Positions 33,011-42,083 of a stretch of DNA of 64,000 bases are shown in pieces. The notes below the pieces were generated by a model, which saw only the letters and a list, made by a program, of their open reading frames with translations, had not been told where the DNA came from and did no database searches. The stretch's first letter is position 1. Each line of letters begins with the position of its first letter. Origin of the DNA: CAVQFB01 sp963711675 (GTDB lineage Bacteria > Acidobacteriota > Terriglobia > Terriglobales > Acidobacteriaceae); the NCBI GenBank assembly GCA_963711675.1, contig CAVQFB010000015.1, forward strand, positions 1 through 64,000. The letters are read 5' to 3'. Position numbers and translations under genes: made by a program.

Positions 33011-33904
33011 ATGGCTAATCTTGGCTTCGTCGGTCTGGGCGTGATGGGCGGCAACATGGTCGACCGCCTTCTCAGCAAAGGCCATGTCGTTACCGGCTAC
33101 AACCGAACCCGTTCCAAAGCGCAGTGGCTGATTGACAAAGGCATGCGCTGGGCTGACTCGCCGCGCGCGGTTGCGGCAGCAGCGGACGTAACCTTTGCCA
33201 TGGTCACGAATTCCGCCGCGCTCGCCGGGGTAACTGAGGGTCCTGACGGGTTGTTGGCGGGCCTGAGCAAAGGAAAATTCTTCGTCGATATGAGCACGGT
33301 GAGCCCCGCCGTGAGCCGCGCGCTGGCCGCCAAAGTGCGGGAAAAAAGCGCCGACATGGTCGACTCTCCCGTTTCGGGGAGCGTGATCACTTTGCAACAG
33401 GGCAAACTTTCGGTGATGGTCGGCGGACGGCGCGAGACTTTCGACCGCCTCAAGCCACTGCTGGAAGACATTGGCCCCAAGGTCACACACGTCGGCGATA
33501 ACGGTCTCGCCCTTTCGATGAAGATCGCGATCAACCTCAGCCTTGCGGTACAGATGCTCGCCTTCTCCGAAGGCGTGCTGCTGGCAGAGAAGAGCGGTAT
33601 CGCTCGAGAGGTCGCGGTGGATGTGCTTACGCACAGCGCGGTCGCCTCGCCCATGATCCAGTATCGCGGTCCTTTCGTTCTGCAGCAGCCGGAAGAAGCC
33701 TGGTTCGACGTCAACATGATGCAGAAGGACATGCTGCTCGCCATGGAATTGGGGCGCCAGCTGAATGTTCCGGTGCCGACCACCGCTCTCAGCAACGAAT
33801 TTCTGACCGCAGCACGCGGCATGGGATGGGAGAAACTTGACTTCGCCGTGATGTTCGACGTGTTGGCCCGGATGTCAGGAGTAAAGACGGCGGTGGCAAA
33901 ATGA
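33011..33904 (+). CDS. Beta-hydroxyacid dehydrogenase (3-hydroxyisobutyrate dehydrogenase/tartronate semialdehyde reductase family)
   Basis: The 297-aa protein has an N-terminal Rossmann fold (LGFVGLGVMGGNMVDRLLSKGH), then the FFVDMSTVSP segment, the substrate loop DSPVSGSVITLQQGKLSVMVGG (DAPVSGG in most relatives) and the catalytic Lys in GLALSMKIAINLSL. These enzymes interconvert a 3-hydroxy acid and its semialdehyde with NAD(P). With the adjoining aldehyde dehydrogenase this makes a two-step alcohol-aldehyde-acid oxidation plausible. The stop overlaps the next start (ATGA). Confidence 0.92.
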   Translation: MANLGFVGLGVMGGNMVDRLLSKGHVVTGYNRTRSKAQWLIDKGMRWADSPRAVAAAADVTFAMVTNSAALAGVTEGPDGLLAGLSKGKFFVDMSTVSPAVSRALAAKVREKSADMVDSPVSGSVITLQQGKLSVMVGGRRETFDRLKPLLEDIGPKVTHVGDNGLALSMKIAINLSLAVQMLAFSEGVLLAEKSGIAREVAVDVLTHSAVASPMIQYRGPFVLQQPEEAWFDVNMMQKDMLLAMELGRQLNVPVPTTALSNEFLTAARGMGWEKLDFAVMFDVLARMSGVKTAVAK

Positions 33905-34899
33905 CCACAGCGGCCCAGCCTCCCAAAACCGAGACCGCGGTTGAAGTCCAGAAGTGGATCCGCATGTACCGCCAGATGACGGCGATTCGCCTCTTCGAAG
34001 AACAGGTGAACGAGCTCTACACGCGCGCCCTGATGCCCGGTCTGGCGCATCTTTATATCGGTGAGGAGGCGGTTGCGGTCGGAGTTTGCGAAGCGCTCCG
34101 CGCCGACGACTACATCACCAGCACGCATCGCGGCCACGGACACTGCCTGGCCAAAGGCGCGTCGCCCGACCGCATGTTCGCGGAATTGCTCGGCAAGGAA
34201 GCCGGCTATTGCCGTGGCAAGGGCGGATCGATGCACATTGCTGATCCCGCCACAGGCAATCTTGGAGCCAACGCGATTGTGGCGGGAAGTGTGGGCATCG
34301 CAACGGGTGCGGCATTCTCCGCCAAGCGTCTCGGTTCGGGACAGGTCGCGGTCTGCTTCTTTGGAGAAGGCGCGCTCGGGCAAGGTGTGCTCTATGAAGT
34401 GATGAACCTTGCGCAGCTTTTCAAGCTTCCCGTCATCTACGTCTGCGAGAACAATCTCTACACAGAGTACACGCACTTTTCCGAAACCACCGCGGGAGAC
34501 ATCGCAACTCGCGCCACCGCGTTCGGGCTCGAAGCCGCAACTGTTGATGGCCAGGATGTCCGGGTTGTCCACGAAGCTGCCAGCCGGCTTGTCAATCGCG
34601 CACGGGCAGGCGAAGGCCCGGGGTTCCTGCTGTGCAACACCTACCGCTACCACGGACATCATGTCGGCGATATTAACCGCGAATATTACCGATCGAAGCA
34701 GGAGGAGCAACTGTGGAAGACGCAGCGTGACCCGATCCGTCTTCTGACCGACTGGCTGGTGGAACAACATCACGTCGACTCGGCAGTGTTCGAGCGCATT
34801 CAAAGCGAGCTGCAATCCGAGATGGAAAAGGCGGTTGCATTTGCGGTGGCTGCGCCTTACCCCACTCTTGATGAGGTCGACCAGGACGTTTATGCCTGA
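33901..34899 (+). CDS. 2-oxoacid (pyruvate/acetoin-type) dehydrogenase E1 alpha subunit
   Basis: The 332-aa protein is thiamine diphosphate-dependent. Visible features are LYIGEEAVAVGVCEAL, STHRGHGHCLAKGASPDRMFAELLGK, KGGSMHIADP and the ThDP-binding motif GEGALGQGVLYEVMNLAQLFKLPVIYVCENN (GDG-x26-NN type). TYRYHGHHVGD is the phosphorylation-loop region. With E1 beta it forms the decarboxylating heterotetramer of a pyruvate or acetoin dehydrogenase complex. It overlaps its neighbours by 4 nt and 8 nt. Confidence 0.95.
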   Translation: MTTAAQPPKTETAVEVQKWIRMYRQMTAIRLFEEQVNELYTRALMPGLAHLYIGEEAVAVGVCEALRADDYITSTHRGHGHCLAKGASPDRMFAELLGKEAGYCRGKGGSMHIADPATGNLGANAIVAGSVGIATGAAFSAKRLGSGQVAVCFFGEGALGQGVLYEVMNLAQLFKLPVIYVCENNLYTEYTHFSETTAGDIATRATAFGLEAATVDGQDVRVVHEAASRLVNRARAGEGPGFLLCNTYRYHGHHVGDINREYYRSKQEEQLWKTQRDPIRLLTDWLVEQHHVDSAVFERIQSELQSEMEKAVAFAVAAPYPTLDEVDQDVYA

Positions 34900-35887
34900 G
34901 ACTGCACAGCGCGAGTTGACCTTTGCTCAAGCCGTTCGCGAGGCCCTTGCGGAAGAAATGCGGCGTGACAAGACCGTCTGCATCTTTGGTGAAGACGTAG
35001 CTGAGGCCGGCACTCCTTTCAAAGTCCTCTCCGGGCTGGTGGAAGAGTTTGGAAAGGATCGCGTTCTCGATACTCCGATATCTGAAGCCGGCTTTACTGG
35101 TCTGGCTGTGGGCGCGGCGATGACTGGACTTCGCCCTGTCGTCGACATCATGTTTGGTGATTTCATCACCCTCACGATGGACCAGATGGTTAACCAAGCG
35201 GCCAAGGTTCATTACATGTCGGGAGGAAAGTGGAAGGTCCCGATGGTGATGCGGACGACGCTCGGCGCCACGCGCCGTTCCGCCGCGCAGCACTCGCAAT
35301 CTCTTCACGCGTGGTTCAGTCATGTGCCAGGACTGAAGGTCGTGCTGCCTTCGACGCCGTACGACGCCAAGGGCCTTCTCAAAACCGCGATCCGCGACCA
35401 GAATCCCGTCGTCTTTTTCGAAGACAAGATGATGTACAAGATGAAAGGGCCGGTTCCTGCAGAGGACTACACGATTCCTTTCGGCGTCGCCGACGTTAAG
35501 CGTGAAGGCCGCGACATCACGTTGGTCGCTACCAGCAGCATGGTGCAGGTTGCGCTAGGCGCGGCCTCGTTGCTCGAAGAGGTCGGCCTTAGCGCGGAAG
35601 TAATCGATCCGCGTACCACCTGGCCTCTCGACGAAAAGGCTCTGATTGAATCGGCGAAGAAAACTTCCCGGGTCATCGTGATGGACGAAGGGTACGGGCG
35701 ATATGGCGTGACTGCTGAGATCGCGGCCGTGATTGCGGAAGGCGCTTTCTATGATCTCGATGCCCCGGTGAAGCGGATGGGAGCCATGCATGTTCCCATC
35801 CCGTTCTCTCCGCCGCTTGAAGACATCACCGTGCCGACCGAACAGACCGTGTTTGACGCCGCGAAAGCGCTCTGCGGTCGCGCGTAG
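34892..35887 (+). CDS. 2-oxoacid (pyruvate/acetoin-type) dehydrogenase E1 beta subunit
   Basis: The protein has 331 aa from ATG 34892, within the last codons of E1 alpha. Typical segments are LTFAQAVREALAEEMRRDKTVCIFGEDVAEAG, PISEAGFTGLAVGAAMTGLRPVVDIMFGDF, TTLGATRRSAAQHSQSLHAWFSHVPGLKVVLP and EVIDPRTTWPLDEKALIESAKKTSRVIVMDEG. It completes the E1 enzyme that decarboxylates a 2-oxo acid (or cleaves acetoin) and passes the acyl group to lipoyl-E2, encoded two genes on. Confidence 0.95.
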   Translation: MPETAQRELTFAQAVREALAEEMRRDKTVCIFGEDVAEAGTPFKVLSGLVEEFGKDRVLDTPISEAGFTGLAVGAAMTGLRPVVDIMFGDFITLTMDQMVNQAAKVHYMSGGKWKVPMVMRTTLGATRRSAAQHSQSLHAWFSHVPGLKVVLPSTPYDAKGLLKTAIRDQNPVVFFEDKMMYKMKGPVPAEDYTIPFGVADVKREGRDITLVATSSMVQVALGAASLLEEVGLSAEVIDPRTTWPLDEKALIESAKKTSRVIVMDEGYGRYGVTAEIAAVIAEGAFYDLDAPVKRMGAMHVPIPFSPPLEDITVPTEQTVFDAAKALCGRA

Positions 35888-35948
35888 ATCGAGATTAGGA
35901 TCGAGCGTCGAAGCTCGAAGTGAGCACCAAGATTTAAGGAGGCAAGTT

Positions 35949-37295
35949 ATGGCTCTCCCAACTTATGGAACGATGGCGGTGGACTGGGAAAACCGCGTGG
36001 ACTTTGGCCGCCTGCGCCGCGAACGACTGGCCCGCGCGAAGAATCTGCTCGCCAAGTCTGAGATGGGCGCGCTTCTCTGCTTCGACATGAACAACGTGCG
36101 CTACCTCACGGCAACGCACATCGGCACCTGGGCCCAGGACAAAGCCAACCGCTTCACCTTACTTCCCCAGAACGATGAGCCTATCCTCTGGGACTTCGGC
36201 TCCGCTGCCAAACATCATCAACTCCACTGTCCCTGGCTGGGCGAGCGCTCGCGTCCGGGTATTTCGATGCTGCGCGGCGCCATGTCGCCGGAGATGGGCA
36301 GGGCGGAAGACGTCGCGAAAAAAATCCGCATTGAGCTCGAAATGCGCGGCCTGCATAAGGAACCGCTGGGCATCGACATCATCGAGCCGCCGGTTCTCTT
36401 CGCGCTGCAGAAAGAAGGCATCACCGTCGTCGACGGCCAACAGATCTTGTCCGACGCCCGCGTCATCAAGACACAAGACGAGATCACGCTGCTGAATATG
36501 TCCGCGAGCATGGTTGATGCCGCCTATGACGAACTGTATCGCGCCATGAAGCCGGGCATGAGTGAGAATCAGGCCGTCGGACTCGTGAGCAAGGTTCTCT
36601 ACGATCTGGGCTCCGAATACGTGGAAGCCGTAAATGCGATTTCCGGTGAGCGCTGCAACCCGCATCCGCACGTCTTTTCAGACCGCATCCTCCGGCCCGG
36701 CGATCCCGTTTACTACGACATTCTCCACTCCTACATGGGCTATCGCACCTGCTACTACCGCTGCTTCACCATCGGCTACGCGTCGCGCGCGATGGTGGAT
36801 GCTTATAAGCGGTGCCGCGAATATCTGGATGCAGCGATCGAACTTGTCCGCCCCGGCCGCACCACTGCTGAGATTGCCGCAGTCTGGCCGAAGGCACAGG
36901 AATTCGGGTTCCCCAACGAAGAAGCCTGCTTCGCCCTGCAATACGGGCACGGCATCGGGTTGGCGATCTGGGAAAAGCCAGTGATCAGCCGTTTGGTTTC
37001 GTTCGAACATCCGCACGAGATCAAGCCGGGCATGGTATTCGCGCTCGAGACTTTCTGGCCTTCGACAGACGGCTGGAGCGCCGCACGCATCGAAGAAGAA
37101 ATCGTAGTCACTCCGACGGGGCACGAAGTCATCACACGGTTCCCCGCAGAAGAATTACTGGTAGCCGGGTCGCACTACTTCACCGTAAACGGACCGCTCG
37201 CGACGACGCGCGAGCAGGAGGCTCCGCCCAGCCAACGAGTTGTGGAAATGATTGAGGAGAGTGCAAAGACCGAACGCGTGGGAGTGGAAAGCTGA
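35949..37295 (+). CDS. M24-fold (creatinase/aminopeptidase P-like) protein with altered metal site
   Basis: The protein has 448 aa; ATG 35949 has AAGGAGG 6 nt upstream, and a longer frame into E1 beta is unlikely. An N-terminal creatinase-like domain (MGALLCFDMNNVRYLTATHIG) precedes a pita-bread domain. Most metal ligands are present: Asp in PGDPVYYD, His in YGHGIGLAIWE, Glu in VFALETFWP and Glu in ARIEEEIVVT. The second Asp, normally in GYxxDxTRT, is missing (GYRTCYYRCFTIG). It may therefore be a non-peptidase member, as creatinase is, acting on the pathway substrate. Its place between E1 beta and E2 supports a catabolic role. The true reaction is unknown. Confidence 0.85.
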   Translation: MALPTYGTMAVDWENRVDFGRLRRERLARAKNLLAKSEMGALLCFDMNNVRYLTATHIGTWAQDKANRFTLLPQNDEPILWDFGSAAKHHQLHCPWLGERSRPGISMLRGAMSPEMGRAEDVAKKIRIELEMRGLHKEPLGIDIIEPPVLFALQKEGITVVDGQQILSDARVIKTQDEITLLNMSASMVDAAYDELYRAMKPGMSENQAVGLVSKVLYDLGSEYVEAVNAISGERCNPHPHVFSDRILRPGDPVYYDILHSYMGYRTCYYRCFTIGYASRAMVDAYKRCREYLDAAIELVRPGRTTAEIAAVWPKAQEFGFPNEEACFALQYGHGIGLAIWEKPVISRLVSFEHPHEIKPGMVFALETFWPSTDGWSAARIEEEIVVTPTGHEVITRFPAEELLVAGSHYFTVNGPLATTREQEAPPSQRVVEMIEESAKTERVGVES

Positions 37296-37381
37296 GTCCG
37301 GCGGACGTGACAAATCAGCAGGCTGTTCGGGCGACAGGCGCCCACGCAAAACCAGAACCAAAAATTTAGAGTCTCCGAAAT

Positions 37382-38581
37382 ATGCCCACCAGCGTCGTGA
37401 TGCCCGCTCTCGAAATGGCGCAGGAAACCGGCAAGCTTGTCGCTTGGCGTAAGACAGAGGGAGCCGCTGTGGCAAAGGGCGAGATTCTCCTCGAAATTGA
37501 AACCGACAAAGCCGTGATGGAGATCGAGTCTCCCGGCGACGGCATCCTGGCAGGCGTAACCGTACAAGCAGGTGCGGAGGTGCCAGTGGGGCAGACGATC
37601 GCCTGGCTTCTCAAGCCGGGAGAGCAAATCCCGACACAAACTACGGCAGCGGAATCGGGCCGGCATACTTCGACTGGACCGAGCCGCCCGGCGGCAACTC
37701 CGGCGGACGCTAAGCAGCCCTCAACCAGCGCGGCTGCAAAGATTTCTCCGAAGGCCCGCCGCCTCGCTCAGGAACACGGGATTGATCTTGCTCGCCTCCG
37801 CGGATCGGGCCCTGATGGCGCGGTGGTTGTTGAAGATGTGCTCGCGCTTGTTCAATCGGCGCAGTCCGCACCAGCAAAGGCTGCGACTTCTGCTGAGTCG
37901 CCATCACTGAGCGCGGTCGCGCGCTTGATGGCCGAGCGCACCACTCAGAGCTGGACTCATGTGCCTCATTTCTTCCTGGTGCAGGAAGTGGATGCGACGG
38001 CTCTCATCGAAACTCGCAAAAAATTGGGACCGGGGATCGAGCAGGCGCGTGGAGTGCGGCCCACTCTCACCGATTTCCTCGTTACCCATGCAGCTCGCGC
38101 TTTGACCAAGCACCCACGTCTTAACTCAAGTTGGGTAGATGGCGGGATTCGTCTGAATTCCTCCGTAAACATCGCGATCGCCATTGCGGTGGAAGATGGG
38201 GTCGTAAGCGGAGTTATTCGCGACGCTGCGAATCTCGACCTGGGGCAAATTGCGGTTCAGCGTAACGACTTGAGCGAACGGGCCCAGGCGGGCCGTTTGC
38301 GTCCCTCGGACATTTCCGACGCCACTTTCACAATCAGTAACTTGGGTATGTATGGCGTGGACGCGTTCAGTGCCATCATCACTCCGCCTCAGGCTGCGAT
38401 CCTGGCGGTGGGGCGAATTGCAGACCGCGTCGTGGTGACCAACGGAAAGCCGGACGTCCGTCCGATGATGACACTCACGTTGTCATCGGATCATCGCGTT
38501 GTCGATGGGGCCAAAGCGGCGGCGTTCCTCAAGGATCTGGCCGCCGAAATTGAAGCATCCACAGGGCGAGTCTTAGTTTAG
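37382..38581 (+). CDS. 2-oxoacid dehydrogenase E2 (dihydrolipoyl acyltransferase)
   Basis: The 399-aa protein has three parts. An N-terminal lipoyl domain carries the modified Lys43 in EIETDKAVMEIES. A Pro/Ala/Thr-rich linker and E3-binding domain follow (ISPKARRLAQEHGIDLARLRGSGPDGAVVVEDV, about 121-155). The catalytic domain has His371 in SSDHRVVDGAKAAAF. It takes the acyl group from E1 to coenzyme A. No E3 (lipoamide dehydrogenase) gene is in the operon, so a shared E3 from elsewhere must be used. Confidence 0.95.
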   Translation: MPTSVVMPALEMAQETGKLVAWRKTEGAAVAKGEILLEIETDKAVMEIESPGDGILAGVTVQAGAEVPVGQTIAWLLKPGEQIPTQTTAAESGRHTSTGPSRPAATPADAKQPSTSAAAKISPKARRLAQEHGIDLARLRGSGPDGAVVVEDVLALVQSAQSAPAKAATSAESPSLSAVARLMAERTTQSWTHVPHFFLVQEVDATALIETRKKLGPGIEQARGVRPTLTDFLVTHAARALTKHPRLNSSWVDGGIRLNSSVNIAIAIAVEDGVVSGVIRDAANLDLGQIAVQRNDLSERAQAGRLRPSDISDATFTISNLGMYGVDAFSAIITPPQAAILAVGRIADRVVVTNGKPDVRPMMTLTLSSDHRVVDGAKAAAFLKDLAAEIEASTGRVLV

Positions 38582-38598
38582 CGCCACCATGGCTCCCG

Positions 38599-38787
38599 CT
38601 AGCTACCCACACCCAATTTACGAAGGAATGCCATCATCGGACACCAGTTGGTAAAGGCCGACTGGAACAGGTTGAGTCCAACAAATGCGGTGAAGAGATA
38701 CCAGTACGGGCTTACCCAGTATCCAAGTCCCAGCGATGCCAGGACAAAGGCCCCTGCAATCAGTCTCAGATAACGTTCGATTGTCAT
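38599..38787 (-). CDS. DUF2892 (YgaP-C-like) small membrane protein
   Basis: The 62-aa protein starts at ATG 38787, with GGAGG 7 nt upstream. It has two short hydrophobic helices (LRLIAGAFVLASLGLGYWVS and YWYLFTAFVGLNLFQSAFTNWCPMMAFLRKLG). The NWCPMM box matches the DUF2892 domain found fused to rhodanese in YgaP or as a free protein near rhodanese and sulfur genes. It ends the OsmC-TolC-MFP-RND operon and may link it to sulfane-sulfur handling (inference). Confidence 0.88.
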   Translation of the reverse strand: MTIERYLRLIAGAFVLASLGLGYWVSPYWYLFTAFVGLNLFQSAFTNWCPMMAFLRKLGVGS

Positions 38788-38810
38788 GTTCGTACCTCCC
38801 ATTGAAAGTT

Positions 38811-41800
38811 CTAGTCTGCTGCTGTCGTGAGTTCGGCGACGGACACAGGATTTGAACCGTGGCTGCGCTGACTCAGGTAGTAGAGGACAGGAACAGCCAT
38901 GCGCGAGAGAACGGTGGATGCCACTTCACCCGCCATCAGTGACAATGCCAAGCCCTGGAAAATCGGATCGAAGAGAATCACACTCGCACCTACGACGACC
39001 GCGGCCGCGGTCAGCAACATGGGCCGGAACCGAACTGCACCGGCGTCGACTACAGCTTGTTCGAGCACCATGCCCTGGGAACGCCGTAGCTCAATGAAGT
39101 CCACCAGGATGATGGAATTGCGTACGATGATGCCGGCGCCGGCAATAAACCCGATCATGGAAGTCGCGGTGAAGAAGGCGCCCATCAGCGCATGCGCGGG
39201 CAGGATGCCAACCAGCGTGAGCGGAATTGGAGCCATGATGACCAGCGGCGTTATGAAAGAACGGAACCAGCCAACGACTAGCACGTAGATGAGGACCAGG
39301 ACGGCCGCGAAAGCCAGTCCCAAGTCACGGAAGACTTCCACCGTGATGTGCCACTCTCCATCCCATTTCATGGAGAAGCGGTCGGTGCGTTCCGGCATGG
39401 TTGTACCTTTGTACTGCCTTACGGCATAGCCATCCGGCAATTTGATTTTGTCAATGGCATCGCTCATCTTCATGATGGCGTAGACGGGACTCTCTTCTCC
39501 GCCCGCTACGTCTCCCGTCACGTAAACCACCGGCTGAAGATTCTTGCGATACACGCTGGTGTCGATCGTCGTGCGCTGCAGATCCGTAACTTCCTGCAGT
39601 GCGATCTGGCCGCCGGAGGGTGTGGACAGTTTCAGGCTCCTCAGATCCTCGATGCCTGACCGGTCCGGTCGAGCTAACCGGAGTTCGATCGGGACGTCCT
39701 CACGCGAATGAGAATCGTGGAGCAAGCCCGCAGTCGTCCCTCGTAGTGCCACTTGCAGCGTCCGCGTTACCTCGGCGGGCGAGATCCCGTGCAGCGCGGC
39801 CTTCTCCAGGTCGACTTTCATGTCGTACTTGGTCTGCGGATCTTCCACGTACCAGTCCACATCCACGACGCCCGGAGTTTGCTGAAAAACCTTCTTGACT
39901 TGGGCCGCCAATTCGATCTGGCCCTTATAGTCGGGTCCGTACACTTCGGCGACGAGCGTCTGGAGGACCGGCGGGCCCGGTGGAACTTCAGCTACCTTGA
40001 TGCGCGCGCCAAATGGTTCAGCAATTTTGTCCAACTCCGGGCGCAGCCGTCGTGCGATTTCGTGGCTCTGAGCCCGGCGGTCATGCCGTGAGAGCAGGTT
40101 CACCTGGATGTCTGCCTGGTTTGGCTGACTGCGCAGGAAATAGTGCCGCACCAGTCCGTTGAAATTGTACGGGCCAGACGTGCCAGCGTAGATTTGGTAG
40201 TTCGTGACTTCAGGTTGCTCACCCAGATATCGTCCCAGCGCCTGCGCGACGCGAGTCGTGTATTCGAGGGGAGTTCCGTCGGGCATGTCGATGATCACCT
40301 GGAACTCGCTCTTGTTGTCGAAAGGAAGCATCTTGACTCGAACCCATTTCAGCGGCACAAATGCCACGGCAGCGAGAAGCAGGAGCACAACTCCACCGAG
40401 AAACATCCAACGCCGGCGGGCGTCCAGAATGAGCGGGTTCATCATTCGGCGATAGAGGCGCGTGGTCCAGCCCTCGGTCTCGTGCTCGGCGTGGGCGCTA
40501 CTGCTGGCATACTTGCGCAGCAGTCTCAAGGCAGCCCAAGGCGAAACTACGAAAGCTACGATCAGTGAGAACAACATGGCGGCCGAGGCCCCGATGGGAA
40601 TCGGGCGCATGTACGGCCCCATCAAGCCGCGTACGAAGGCCATCGGCAGAATCGCGCCGATCACGGCAAACGTCGCCAGGATGGTTGGATTGCCCACCTC
40701 GTCCACCGCTTCAATCGCCGCCTGACTCAGCGATCGCCCACGGTTTTCCGGAAGACGGAAGTGACGAACGATGTTTTCTACGACGACGATGGCGTCATCG
40801 ACCAGGATGCCGATGGAGAAGATCAGTGCGAACAACGTCACCCGATTCAGCGTGTAGCCGTACAGATAGAAGACGGCCAGGGTTAGCGCCAACGTGACCG
40901 GCACTGCCAGCAGCACTACCCCGGATTCGCGCCATCCCAGCGCCAGCGCAATCAACAGAGTTACAGAGAGCGTAGCAATCAGCAGATGCTTGAGCAGTTC
41001 GTCGGACTTGTCCTTTGCGGTCTCTCCATAGTTCCGCGTCACCGTGATGTTCAGATCGGCAGGCAGCACATAGCCGCGCAGCGCGTTGACCTTGTCCAGC
41101 ACGCGCTCGGAGATAAGGGTCGCGTTGGTCCCCTTGCGCTTTGAGATGGTGATGGTCACCGCGGGAGATTCGGCGCCTGACGCCTGCGCCCCGCCGCGAG
41201 CATTTGCAAACAGCACATACGTGTCTGGCTCGGCGGGACCGTCTTCCAACTTCTCCGCTACGTCGCGCAGATAGACAGGGCGTCCACCGTGGACCCCAAC
41301 TACAACCTGCCGCAAGTCTTCCAGACTGGTGAAGAACGAGCCTGCTTCGACTTGAAACTCCCGATTGTCGCGGGAGAAACTACCCGCCTGACCACGGCTG
41401 TTTGCGCTCTCAAGCTGCCCCAGGACTGCAGTCGGAGTAAGACCGTACGCTGCCAGCCGTTGGGTATCGAGCAGCACGCGCACTTGACGAGGCTGTCCGC
41501 CAATGATCTTGGTCTCGGACACATCGTCGAGCGGTTTGAGGGAGTTCTCCAGCTCGCCCGCGATCTGGCGAAGCCGGTAGGAATCGTATGTCTTTCCCCA
41601 CAGCGTCAGCGCCATAATCGGCACGTCATCGATGGAGCGGCTCTTGATGATCGGTTGCGAAACTCCGGGTGGGATGCGGTCAAAATTGGAGTAGAGCTTG
41701 TTGTAGGTCTGTATGATCGCGTCTTCTTCTTTTGTTCCGACGTAGAAGCGAACCACCAGCATGCTCACGCCAGGATGACTGATCGAGTAAATGTATTCGA

Positions 41801-42083
41801 CTCCCGGCACTTCACGCAGCAGCTTCTCCATGGGAAGGCTGACGCGCTGCGCAACCTCGTCAGAGGAGGCACCCGGCATCTGCACGAACACATCCAGCAT
41901 GGGCACTACGATTTGCGGCTCCTCCTCGCGCGGAGTCTTCAGGATGCTGAAGGCGCCCAGGAGCAAAGCGGCTACGATCACCAGCGGCGTCAACTTCGAG
42001 TCGATGAAGCTGCGGGCGATGCGGCCCGCCAGGCGGAGGGCGTGCACGGATTGATTTGGCGAGTTGGAGGGTTGGTCGGTCAC
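38811..42083 (-). CDS. RND-family efflux transporter inner-membrane pump
   Basis: The 1090-aa protein starts at GTG 42083, which overlaps the stop of the membrane-fusion gene (GTGA); the longer frame back to 42233 only overlaps that gene. It has an N-terminal membrane helix (SKLTPLVIVAALLLGAFSIL), a porter domain (EEEPQIVVPMLDVFVQMPGASSDEVAQRVSLPMEKLLREVPGVEYIYS) and the central transmembrane block with GILVDDAIVVVENIVRHF, carrying the essential Asp pair. A second half repeats the plan. This branch (PREEEPQI type) is distinct from AcrB and CusA, and its substrate is not known. TolC, MFP and OsmC genes are upstream in the same operon. Confidence 0.94.
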   Translation of the reverse strand: MTDQPSNSPNQSVHALRLAGRIARSFIDSKLTPLVIVAALLLGAFSILKTPREEEPQIVVPMLDVFVQMPGASSDEVAQRVSLPMEKLLREVPGVEYIYSISHPGVSMLVVRFYVGTKEEDAIIQTYNKLYSNFDRIPPGVSQPIIKSRSIDDVPIMALTLWGKTYDSYRLRQIAGELENSLKPLDDVSETKIIGGQPRQVRVLLDTQRLAAYGLTPTAVLGQLESANSRGQAGSFSRDNREFQVEAGSFFTSLEDLRQVVVGVHGGRPVYLRDVAEKLEDGPAEPDTYVLFANARGGAQASGAESPAVTITISKRKGTNATLISERVLDKVNALRGYVLPADLNITVTRNYGETAKDKSDELLKHLLIATLSVTLLIALALGWRESGVVLLAVPVTLALTLAVFYLYGYTLNRVTLFALIFSIGILVDDAIVVVENIVRHFRLPENRGRSLSQAAIEAVDEVGNPTILATFAVIGAILPMAFVRGLMGPYMRPIPIGASAAMLFSLIVAFVVSPWAALRLLRKYASSSAHAEHETEGWTTRLYRRMMNPLILDARRRWMFLGGVVLLLLAAVAFVPLKWVRVKMLPFDNKSEFQVIIDMPDGTPLEYTTRVAQALGRYLGEQPEVTNYQIYAGTSGPYNFNGLVRHYFLRSQPNQADIQVNLLSRHDRRAQSHEIARRLRPELDKIAEPFGARIKVAEVPPGPPVLQTLVAEVYGPDYKGQIELAAQVKKVFQQTPGVVDVDWYVEDPQTKYDMKVDLEKAALHGISPAEVTRTLQVALRGTTAGLLHDSHSREDVPIELRLARPDRSGIEDLRSLKLSTPSGGQIALQEVTDLQRTTIDTSVYRKNLQPVVYVTGDVAGGEESPVYAIMKMSDAIDKIKLPDGYAVRQYKGTTMPERTDRFSMKWDGEWHITVEVFRDLGLAFAAVLVLIYVLVVGWFRSFITPLVIMAPIPLTLVGILPAHALMGAFFTATSMIGFIAGAGIIVRNSIILVDFIELRRSQGMVLEQAVVDAGAVRFRPMLLTAAAVVVGASVILFDPIFQGLALSLMAGEVASTVLSRMAVPVLYYLSQRSHGSNPVSVAELTTAAD

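Noticed and set aside
33097..34815. A 572-codon open frame on the minus strand across the HIBADH-like and E1 alpha genes
   Set aside because: It is antisense to two genes with complete family motifs. Long antisense frames are expected in GC-rich codon-biased DNA, and its translation has no recognisable motif.
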